Shown here: positions 54,360-64,000 of the stretch, piece by piece | Numbering within the stretch: the stretch's first letter is position 1 | Layout of the letters: every line of letters begins with the position of its first letter | NCBI GenBank assembly: GCA_947359465.1 | Contig: OX375882.1 | Span: 58,244,031 to 58,308,030 of the forward strand | Length of the DNA stretch: 64,000 bases | From: Metellina segmentata | Taxonomy: Eukaryota; Arthropoda; Arachnida; Araneae; Tetragnathidae | Direction of reading: 5' to 3' | Translations under genes and position numbers: made by a program | Notes under the pieces: generated by a model | What the model was told of the DNA's origin: nothing | What the model saw: only the letters and a program-made list of their open reading frames with translations | Databases searched by the model: none

Positions 54360-55410
54360 AACCCTCAAAGTTATTTAACCGAGATATCTTGACCTTCAAG
54401 ATCAGATCAAGTTTGGTAAATACGTATATGAAATATCGTCATCAAGATGCTGCAATTTTTTTAGGATAACGAGATGAAAGCCTGGTCAGTTTTTTCTAAT
54501 GACAAGAGATCGCGTTCATCAAGTTCTGGTAAGTTTTACTAATGACTTATATCATTCGTAAAACTTAGTTAATCATTAATAAGTAATGAGTTAAGTAATT
54601 AGTTAAGTAGTTATTAATTGGTTAATAAGTAATTATTAATTATTATTAAAAATGATAATATCGTCATCAAGATATTGTATTTTTTTAGGATGACGAGATG
54701 AAAACTTGGTCAGTTTTTTCTAATGACAAGAGATCGGGTTCATCAAGTTCTGGTAAGTTTTACCAATGACTTAAATCATTAGTAAAACTTAGTTAAGCAT
54801 TAGTAAGTAATTAGTTAAGTAGTTAGTAATTAGTTAATGAGGTATTATTAATTAGTTAGTAATCATTAGTAAGTTAATAATTAGTAAAACGTACCAGATC
54901 TTGACGAACGCGATCTCTTGTCATTAGAAAAAAACTGACCAGGTTTTCATCTCGTCATCCTAAAAAAATGACAATATCGTCATCAAGATATTGTATTTTT
55001 TTAGGATGACGAGATGAAAACCTGATCACAGTTTCTTATAATGATAAGAGATCGCGTTCATCAAGATCTGGTAAGTATTACTAATGACTTAAATCATTAG
55101 TAAAACTTAGTTAAGCATTAGTAAGTAATTAGTTTAGTTTGTAATTAGTTAATGAAATAATATTAATTAGTTGATAATCATTAATAAGTTAATAATTAGT
55201 TAATTATTAGTAAAACTTACCAGATCTTGACGAACGCGATCTCTTGTCATTATAAGAAACTGACCAGGTTTTCATCTTGTCATCCAAAAAAAATTACAAT
55301 ATCGTCATCAAGATATTGTATTTTTTTAGGATGACGAGATGAAAACCTGGTCAGTTTTTCTAATGACAAGAGATCGTTCATCAAGATCTAGTAAGTTTTT
55401 ATAATGATGA
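54360..55410. repeat. array of alternating direct and inverted palindrome-family units
   Basis: The block GACGAGATGAAAACYTGGTC, CTAATGACAAGAGATCG, CATCAAGWTCTGGTAAG occurs directly at about 54470, 54690, 55000 and 55330. It is inverted at about 54890-54960 and 55215-55285. TTAGTAAGTAATTAGTTAAG low-complexity spacers lie between. The result is a series of large nested hairpins with stems of roughly 80-100 bp. Confidence 0.8.
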
Positions 55411-57049
55411 GGTACTACGGCCATGAAACAAGCATCATGAGGGTTAATGATCAAATGTTCTGATCCTCATGCTGCAAAAATAACCGTATAGAAATAAACC
55501 AAACATTTGTATATTACATACAGTGATATTCAGTATTTTTAAATCCATTTGATTTTCATCGTCAAATGAATGAGGACACTTAAAGAATTCACTACCAAGT
55601 CGTTGATAAAACGAGACATAATTTATACAAAAGAATTAACTTTCGTATCTCAATTTACATATTAATTTTGATAAAAAACTATAATTACGTGCATAGTATT
55701 TTTATAGGTTTAAATCGTTTAATAATCAACATTCATCGACTATTTTTAAAGACACACATGAAAGCAAAACAAAAACTCATCACAAAGAGTTCAGTACTTG
55801 CAATCAACTAAATTAAGTTGTTAAAACGACGAGAACAATTAAGTGGATGGGATTGTTAAAACCTTGTCCTTATTTAGTCAACTGGAAGGCAATCCTTTTT
55901 AATTCTAAACATAGATTAGCTTCATTGGATTCGAAATTAGCCTTCTCATTATGCTGTACCTAAATCACGTATGAAATTAAAACTCATTAAAAGGTAAAAC
56001 ACCCTTCATTCCTACCAATTAGTTACTCGGATTTCTTTTCCAAGGGCTCTTACAAGATGATTCTAGCAGCAAAAAAAATCCGGTCACAAATTAAGTTTTT
56101 TGCTCGACTTTTTCATGGATACTTTATCATACCTTTTTTATTTCTAACCTTAAGCTATGTGGGGTTTTTCAGACAAAAGGCCGGGGAAAAAAGTCTGCAG
56201 GATTGTTAAGTGTACAGCGGATACTTCGGAGAGTGTTTAAAATATGCCGACACATTAAGACCATGTGTCAAACCGTATTTATTTTCATTCTGCGAAGTTT
56301 TTCCGACGTTGCGTTTTTATTTGAGCTTTTATATTTTCAGAGGTAAAAAAACGGAAAGGTTCTTATATTGGTAGCAAAACGCTTGATCAAAGATGCATTT
56401 AATCTTATTAATATCACTCATAGGTATGGAATGAATATTGCATTAATTTTAATGATGCAGCATCGTCGGTTAATTTTTACTAATGCCACTGGTTTACTCA
56501 GATAAACGTTATTTTATTTGAATTCAAATGAACGTTTATAAATTTTGTATTAAATGTTATCTTTAATTAGTAAACATTGTATCTAAAAACTTCAGTTTTA
56601 TAAAAAAAAGTTTTTATCAGTTTTAGTTATTCTGATGAAATAATTTTAAAAGACTAATGCAGTGAAACTTCGATTAACCGTCAGGGTCGGTATCTGTACC
56701 ATGACGATTCATCGAAAACATGAATAACAGAAAACCTTACTTACCTTATATGAGCGAATGATAAAAAATGCACATTTACGAACTAGAAATACACAGTAAA
56801 TACATGTATTTTATTTTACAGAAACAAACAATATACAATTTACATTAAGAACCGTATAGTACATATGGTTGCATGAAGTTACGTGCTCTAGACTTACATA
56901 CAGATTAAAATTTTAAAATATTCTGCCATTTTATTTTGTTTCTTCGAGGCTCGTGGTTTCTGAGCGGGAATATTCTGTAATAACGGACTGACAGTTAACA
57001 GAAACTAAAGGTTTATAGAAGTTTCACAGTACTCTCTTCTTTCTGGTTT
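55411..57049. other. AT-rich stretch, nothing recognised
   Basis: No element or gene recognised in 1.6 kb. Confidence 0.35.
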
Positions 57050-57205
57050 GGAGAGTGGGGTGCCAGTTCAGGTGTTGCTTCGTCATCTGACCATGATTCA
57101 AAATTACGAGGTGTTGTCCACGGATCTTTCCCTAAAGGGACTGATCCCGGACATTCGTCAATAGCCCGTTGTGTTGTTCTAGTACGACGTTAACAAAAAA
57201 AATTA
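57050..57205 (+). repeat. tRNA-derived SINE, 3' half
   Basis: GTTTGGAGAGTGGGGTGCCA, GGTGTTGCTTCGTCATCTGA, GGACTGATCCCGGACATTCG and CTAGTACGACGTTAAC in family order. Confidence 0.82.
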
Positions 57206-57293
57206 CCAAATTATTTCTTCTTTCTGAAATAAGTGTCACATTTATAATTTCAATTTCGTTCCTAAACAGTCATACCATTTGCAAATTAGGTAT

Positions 57294-57605
57294 ATGGTAG
57301 GTAGTAGAATTTATGTAGAACTGGAGCAATACAACGGGCTATTGGCGACTTCTAAAGATTGAAACGTAAACGTTTCAACTACGAATTAAAAGGGGTTTCT
57401 TTTTTGCGGATCTGACATAAAACGTTCACATAATTAAGAGAGCATTTGGCTTTTAACAAATTCAGGATTACAGCTACTACTACTTGTGGTAGGTAGATTG
57501 TTGAATTTGCATCACCCAGGAACTGCACAACGGGCTATTGTCCGCACCATATGACCTCACTGACGTATTCTACACCTTAAACCTAGCGGCTGTGTGTGTA
57601 TCAAT
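57294..57605 (-). repeat. two SINE scraps
   Basis: GGTAGGTAGTAGAATTTATG and CAACGGGCTATTGGCGACTT (57296-57352), then GGTAGGTAGATTGTTGAATT, ACAACGGGCTATTGTCCGCA and CACCTTAAACCTAGCGGCTG (57489-57598), the second with a large internal deletion. Confidence 0.65.
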
Positions 57606-57864
57606 ACATCCCCATTCGTTTTTTATAAATCTTCGATTTAAAAACTTATAATTCAATTGTATGTTTGCTGACTTTAAAAGCTCTATCAACGTCAACAACA
57701 TCAATATTTTGTAATTTATCAAAAGTTACCTTATTTTTAATTTTGATACTTTCAATAAATACAGTAAAAGCATCAAGAAAAGTCTCGTATTAAAATGAAA
57801 TTCCTATTATATTTGATTCAGCAAAGAACGTACATTCTGATTGTCATGTTATTTCTAAGTAATG

Positions 57865-58180
57865 TAGGTTGGTATTTTAATTAACGTTGCATTGGAGTAT
57901 CACAACGGGCTATTGGTCAGGGATTAAACCAAAACGGAAATATCCGAAGACAACACAAGGTAATTTGGATCAATGGTCAGGTAGCGAGGTGACGGCTGAG
58001 TTGGCACCCCACTCTCTAAACTTCCACACCACGCCAACGTGAGGACATTTGAGGCCACGACAGATCTTATGTGTCCAGCCCCACTTTTGTACACGACGAT
58101 CTTTGGTTGGATTTGAACTCGCAACCCTACGGTTGTTAATGTTACTCCACCAACCTGACTACCGTGGCCGCTTCGAGAAA
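57865..58180 (-). repeat. tRNA-derived SINE, full length
   Basis: From the tail GTAGGTTGGTATTTTAATTA through GGCACCCCACTCTCTAAACT to a tRNA-like head, read on the minus strand as GCCACGGTAGTCAGGTTGGT with B-box-like GAGTTCAAATCC. The head resembles that of the copy at 11270-11520 rather than that of 15872. Confidence 0.8.
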
Positions 58181-58377
58181 GGTAGCATATTGCTTTCACC
58201 CTATAGTGCACATAATGACTCAATAACGACGTATAATGATTGAATGATAATGTAGAAATCTTTGGAATTGAGATTGCTGATGATTTGGCGAAGAGAGGCT
58301 CGGTGGAACCTTTTCGTTCTGACTCCTCCCTCACATTTGATTAACTTTTCTCCATCAGGAAAATCAAGGACTTAAAT

Positions 58378-58441
58378 AGGTGTCCCCATGGATGGTAACG
58401 GCGGGACAGTCCAAGTGGATCAATTGACCTCTCTTGTGAAA
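58378..58441 (+). pseudogene. possible LINE RNase H scrap beside hAT insertion
   Basis: The plus strand reads VPMDGNGGTVQVDQLTSLV, faintly like the end of a LINE RNase H domain (GNExADxLA). It directly precedes the hAT-like element whose target duplication joins it to the LINE fragment at 59059. The orientation and position fit, but the similarity is weak. Confidence 0.3.
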
Positions 58442-58449
58442 GAGCCGAC

Positions 58450-59058
58450 TAGGGATGCGACATCGGCGTCGATGTTTTCAAAACATCGATGTTCATACTT
58501 GTCGATGTTTTTACGCTGTCGATGTTTTATTTTTAAATGAAAAAAGTACCGTTTTAAAAATTTTAAAAATAGCCAAGCAGCATAATTTTTATAATCAGAA
58601 AATTCAACATACTTTTAGACCAAAGTGGCCAAGGGTGAAGGGTCTGAAAAGTAGGGATGCGACATCGGTATCGATGTTTTCAAAACATTGATATTTCATG
58701 AAAAACATAGGTGTATTGGATCCGATGTCGCATCACTAGTTTCTAAACCAGTTTAAAGAAATGGGGGAAATGATTTAAATACACTGAATTTTAAAAACAT
58801 CGATTGTTTGGGGGAGATGCATTATCAACATCGATGTTTTAATTTTAAACACCAAAGTTTCAAAACATCGATGTTTTGCTGTCGATGTAGCAACACTAAT
58901 TGCTAAACTAGTTTTAAGAAATGGGGGAAAAAGTTTAAATACACTGAATTTTAAAAACATCGATGCTTTTGGGGAGATGTATTATCAACATCGATGTCTT
59001 AATTTTGAACATCTGTGTGTCCAAACATCGATGATTTGCTGTCGATGTCTCATCCCTA
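58450..59058. mobile_element. hAT-type non-autonomous element rich in CATCGATG
   Basis: The 609-bp element has ends TAGGGATGCGACATCG and, inverted, TAGGGATGAGACATCG, and is flanked by identical octamers GAGCCGAC (58442-58449 and 59059-59066). An 8-bp duplication is the hAT hallmark. Inside, AAAACATCGATGTTTT-like palindromes recur at least ten times. A terminus-like copy (TAGGGATGCGACATCGG at 58653 to GATGTCGCATCACTA at 58738) is embedded, and a 160-bp unit (starts 58786 and 58946) is tandemly duplicated. No coding capacity. Confidence 0.9.
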
Positions 59059-59066
59059 GAGCCGAC

Positions 59067-59272
59067 CAACGGCATTGTCTAGATTTGCTAGAGGTCACTT
59101 GCAGGGCTGTTTTTATAACCACGGTAGTAAGGAGTTTCCGGTATGCTCTAAATGTGGTGAGGATAGTGCGTCCATCCTCTCTTGTCTCCAGATCTCCAGG
59201 AAGTTTTTTTGAGACGGATCCATTGCAGGCCCTTGACTTTTTGAGGGTGTGGGGACTCATGGATGCTGTCTA
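59067..59272 (+). pseudogene. non-LTR retrotransposon (LINE) 3' end fragment
   Basis: The plus strand reads ALSRFARGHLQGCF, then FPVCSKCGEDSASILSC, a cysteine-rich knuckle, and after a frame change DPLQALDFLRVWGLMDAV before a stop. This is the layout of the extreme C-terminus of certain arthropod LINE polyproteins after the RNase H domain. The upstream reverse transcriptase is absent. The hAT-like element at 58450-59058 inserted just upstream. Confidence 0.65.
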
Positions 59273-59839
59273 GCTGCTGCTATTCAGTGAAGGACTGGTA
59301 ACAACAATGATTGAAAGAATGCAAAATAAATTATGTTTGTCATGTAGCTTGGACCTGTGCAGAAGTAATAAAAGGTTAAAAGGATATTTGCGTGGAAACC
59401 CCTTAGAGAGTTAAAGGAATGTTGATTCAATCGTTTTTGTTTAAATCCCCATATAAAAAATCTCATCCTACTGTGATTCAAAATGGTATTTGGCCTTCGC
59501 AAAATCAATCCTTGTGTTTGTCCAATGCGACATTAATTAATTATCTACTCCATCTAAAATCACGTCATGAGAGAAAGTAAACTATTAACCTTATAGAAGG
59601 AATCGACACAGAAGATATTACTGTGTTAAAAATGTATCCGGATTGTGTGCTTCCTTTAAAATACATATATTGTAGATAACGTCTACAAACTTTTATCAAA
59701 TATTTGTATGACTTATTAAACATGTGGCAACAATCAGGGATTTATTTAATTTTTTCATCTGAAAATAAATTTGTTTTTAATAAGAGAAGAATTTTCACTT
59801 CGTTGATTTTCCAAAATGTCGACTGTAATTGAATAAAAA
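59273..59839. other. unannotated stretch
   Basis: Nothing recognised. Confidence 0.35.
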
Positions 59840-60585
59840 AACGTGGATATAATTTTGTTTCCGCAATGGAATTTCTGCAACAAATACCTTTGAAAATATT
59901 ATCAAAAAGAAAATTATTTGATAGGTATAAAAAGTTTTCACGACTACGTCAAAGTCGCTCAAAAATCAATTGGATGTTGACTGTTTTCTTTGACTGTCGT
60001 AGTGTTGTGCATTATGAATTTCTATCAACTCTCTCATTAGACGGTCAATAAAGATTATTATTTGAGTGTTTTACGCCGTTTTCGTGAAGCAATTTGTCGA
60101 AAACGACTTGATTTGTGGCGAGATAACTCATGGGTTTTGCATAGCGATAATGTGCCTTCTCACAATGTCATTGTTATTCGTGATTTTTGGCAAAGAATTC
60201 ACCAAATACGGCTCCATATGCACCGTGATCACCGTGTGACTTTTCTTTTTCCCACGTGTGAAACTTCCTCTTCGTAGTCACCGTTTTGAGTTAATTGATG
60301 TAATAAAAGAAAATTCTATACGAACCCTGAAAGGGCTTCACAAAAACGACTCTGAGGCATGTGTTGAGGATTTCAATCCTCAACACATGCCTCAGAGTCG
60401 TTTTTGTGAAACCCTTTCAGGGTTCGTATAGAATTTTCTTAGAAGCGTTAGTAGTTGTAATCTAATCAATTGCATTGAAGTCGGAAGAGATTACTTTGAA
60501 GGAGATGCAATAAATGTTTACCAATAAATTGATATAATTTGTTTTATTGACAGCATTCCGTGTACTTTTTGATCACTGTAGTATA
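59840..60585 (+). pseudogene. mariner transposase C-terminal remnant with internal palindrome
   Basis: Plus-strand segments in mariner order: TVFFDCRSVVHYEFL with the first catalytic Asp (59980-60020), SVLRRFREAICRKRLDLW, and WVLHSDNVPSHN with the second Asp (60060-60160). A decayed block at 60200-60260 stands where SPDLAPCDFFLFP would lie. At 60280-60370 ENSIRTLKGLHKN follows. There an inverted copy of the preceding 66 bp begins (60307-60440), after which YFEGDAINV resumes. The likely element end is GTACTTTTTGATCACTGTA at about 60580. Frameshifts and the palindrome make it inactive. Confidence 0.8.
60307..60440. repeat. near-perfect 66-bp-arm palindrome
   Basis: 60307-60372 and 60375-60440 are reverse complements with one mismatch in 66, around a 2-base centre (TC). 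The left arm is mariner transposase coding sequence. Confidence 0.95.
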
Positions 60586-60839
60586 ACAATGCGATTCTGA
60601 TTGAAATCAGCCTTTGGAACCATGGCAAGTTTACCGATTCTAGCGTGTTTTGTCAAATGAGAATACGTAGCAATCACCAGTGGTTCGAGAGCAATTCTCA
60701 CACCTGACCCCACGAAAAGAGCTGTCAGGGGCGACTCCGTGCTAGCCACGCAATGGCTAGTTTAACACAAAAGGAAACGCTTTATTAAGCTGAAACTAAA
60801 CTAACCGTTCTTGTTTTTTTAAGTTTTAATACCATCAAG
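60586..60839. other. short unannotated stretch
   Basis: CAGCCTTTGGAACCATGGC at 60611 is also found at 53302, in the centre of the double-ended Helitron-like element. Confidence 0.4.
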
Positions 60840-60930
60840 AAAAATCGGCAATATCTTGCTGACGAGATATTTCGTCATTGCCAAAGTTGATCAGATCATG
60901 ATGGATGAGACATCTCGTCACTAGGGAAGC
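60840..60930 (-). repeat. palindromic repeat family, short copy
   Basis: TTGCTGACGAGATATTTCGT, CATTGCCAAAGTTGATCAGA and GATGGATGAGACATCTCGTC. Confidence 0.72.
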
Positions 60931-61084
60931 GTTAATTGATACTTTGCAACAAGTTGTAATCTATTTTAAACTGTCCCGAAAATGTAAAACACTATTATCA
61001 TTCCCCTGACACACTAAAGAAGGATAAGCCTATTCAATATGGATTTAACCGTATCGTTATAAGTTATGTTGGCGGGACTCTGTA

Positions 61085-61362
61085 GCAAGGTTGATAGAGT
61101 AAGAGAGCTCGAATCCAACCATAGACAGTCGTGCACAAAGGGAGCTGATGCACGTTAAATGTGTATGGGCCTCAAATGTCCTCACGTTGGCGTGGTGTGT
61201 ATGTCTGGATAGTAGGGTACTAGCTCAAGCATGTGGTCTAGCCAGGGACCAAGGTACAAAATTACGTGATGTTCTCGGCTCTTTCCCTTCGTGTTTAATT
61301 CCGGACCGCCTCCAATAATTCGTTGTGTTGCTCCAGTGTGGTTTTGGTTAAAATACCTACAT
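61085..61362 (+). repeat. tRNA-derived SINE, nearly full length
   Basis: Head remnant GGTTGATAGAGTAAGAGAGC with B-box-like GCTCGAATCCAACC, then GGGAGCTGATGCACGTTAAA, GTACAAAATTACGTGATGTT and TCCGGACCGCCTCCAATAAT, ending TTAAAATACCTACAT. Confidence 0.78.
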
Positions 61363-61689
61363 ATAAAGTGTGTTGACAAATGCAGGGACAGGTGTTTGGT
61401 AAAGCTTTTTCTCTGAGAGAACAGATTGTTAAACTCTATGAAGAACAGAATCGTCAATGCGGATTATTGAAACAAGATTTCTAGATGAATGCTACGTTTC
61501 TGTATCGCATATCGAATCAAAACCGAAGCAGGACTTTATTCGACCAAACTGTGCTAAACAACGTCAAGTAATAGATATACACAAAAAGTAAACTTTTGCT
61601 GACGCAGAAGAGAGAAATACCCTCCAGGGAGGTATCGAACCTGCACCACGTTCTTCTCGCATTTTGTTAGCATTGTGGTCGACCTTTCT
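61363..61689. other. unannotated stretch with a coding-like segment
   Basis: At 61388-61482 the plus strand reads FSLREQIVKLYEEQNRQCG in an open frame before a stop. It looks like protein, but I cannot name the family. Confidence 0.35.
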
Positions 61690-61935
61690 GTTGGTTGTCT
61701 CGACAAGGTATCTCGTTGTTGCAAAACTGACCAGATCTTGAAGGACGAGGTATCTCGTCATTCGAAGGAACTGACCACATCATCGTCTGATCATTATTTC
61801 GTCGTAAATCGGCTATTTCTTGATGACGAACTATTTCGTCTTTTGCAAGATTAGTCAGATCTTTAAGGACGAGGTATCTCGTTATTAGCAAAATTGATCA
61901 CATCTTAATCAACGAGATATCTCATCGAAACTATA
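61690..61935 (-). repeat. palindromic repeat family, six modules at ~43-bp spacing
   Basis: TATCTCG or TATTTCG words start at 61709, 61751, 61795, 61832, 61875 and 61918: steps of 42, 44, 37, 43 and 43 bp. Linkers alternate between GTTGCAAAACTGACCAGATC and TAAATCGGCTATTTCTTGAT types. It ends CATCGAAACTA. Confidence 0.85.
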
Positions 61936-62019
61936 CGTAGGGCTCATTTACTTGTAAATCTTGTGATGATCAGGGGATTAATATATTTCACAACAAACTT
62001 GAAACACTATACATAACAT

Positions 62020-63514
<1,495 letters not shown>

Positions 63515-63935
63515 TTTTAACCCTCCAAGTGATTTCGACGAGATATCTCGTCCAGCAAGATCTTACAAAATTTGCTCATGACCAGATTCTTCGCCACCAA
63601 GATATGGCCGATTTCTTTTTATGATGACGAGATCACGGTCTGGTTTATTTTCTTTCTTGACGAAATATCCCGTCCACTTATATCCTATCAGTTTTGCTAA
63701 TGACGAAATATCTCGTAAACCACCAGGAAAATAAACCGTCCAAGTTGTTTCGACGAGATATTTCTTTCCTCAAGATCACACCAATTTTTCTCATCACAAT
63801 ATATTTCGTGATTAGGATACTGTCGATCTTTTCATGGGGACTAGATCAAGATCTGGTCAGTTTTCCCTAAAGACGATATATCTCATCCATCAAAAAATGG
63901 TTAATTTTGATAATGACAAGATTTGATAGTGACCT
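63515..63935 (+). repeat. palindromic repeat family, longest dispersed copy
   Basis: Two successive copies begin at about 63519 (CCTCCAAGTGATTTCGACGA, GATATCTCGTCCAGCAAGAT) and about 63738 (CGTCCAAGTTGTTTCGACGA). Each is followed by TGATGACGAGATCACGGTCT or GACTAGATCAAGATCTGGTC modules and by GACGAAATATCTCGTAAACC or GACGATATATCTCATCCATC. Confidence 0.82.
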
Positions 63936-64000
63936 AATTTTGAAATACTTGCCTATTCTGAGATACTCCTATATCTTTACCGCACGGTGTCGCCTAGACT

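Noticed and set aside
58924..59271. Overlapping frames of 91 and 98 codons on opposite strands at 58977-59273.
   Set aside because: Both run out of the hAT-like element into the LINE fragment. Only the short plus-strand LINE motifs are meaningful, in two different frames.

Overview
This is a gene-poor, AT-rich stretch of animal nuclear DNA, most likely from an arthropod and possibly a spider. The pointers to a spider are only suggestive: a non-LTR retrotransposon 3' end of a type I associate with orb-weavers (a Cys-rich knuckle followed by DFLRVWGLMD near 59.1-59.27 kb), plus the mix of Tc1/mariner, Helitron, hAT and tRNA-SINE sequences. I found no convincing host protein-coding exon, rRNA or functional tRNA. 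Nearly everything recognisable is a transposable element, a SINE, a satellite or a simple repeat, separated by AT-rich DNA in which I see nothing.

Layout. 0-3.5 kb: three DNA transposons in a row, two deleted Tc1-like copies and one apparently intact mariner-like element (1966-3468) with 106-bp perfect inverted repeats, TA target duplications and an uninterrupted 358-residue transposase. 4-5.3 kb: an AT-rich tandem repeat, hairpins and a Helitron-like end. 13-14 kb: a Tc1 copy inserted in a ~105-bp tandem repeat. 15.9-17.2 kb: a tRNA-SINE head and an 83-85-bp satellite with a ~270-bp higher-order period. 18.4-23.5 kb: a Tc1 remnant, two Helitron pieces, a SINE with a 15-bp target duplication and a LINE RNase H remnant. 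27.2-32 kb: a Tc1 remnant and a broken Ty3/Gypsy element into which a 1.6-kb non-autonomous Helitron inserted. 32.1-33.1 kb: a 72-bp satellite interrupted by a hAT MITE. 33.8-41 kb: a dense SINE field and a mariner remnant split by a SINE. 41.1-42.4 kb: an unclassified element with inverted repeats. 44.2-48.8 kb: two head-to-tail Helitrons, then a third carrying a fold-back element. 51.7-52.4 kb: a 91-bp tandem array. 53.0-55.4 kb: a Helitron-like element with two 5' ends, then an array of alternating inverted repeats. 57-61.4 kb: SINEs, a hAT element in a LINE and a mariner remnant with a 132-bp near-perfect palindrome. 61.7-64 kb: palindrome repeats around the highest-complexity unannotated stretch.

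The most unusual theme is a dispersed family built on the palindrome ACGAGATATCTCGT. It recurs at about 15 places as short modules spaced about 43 bp apart, often beside CCTCCAAGTGRTTTCGACGAG, and has expanded into the 72/144-bp satellite at 32.1-33.1 kb. I cannot assign it to a known transposon class. All element names rest on motifs, termini and target duplications read by eye; no database search was possible.
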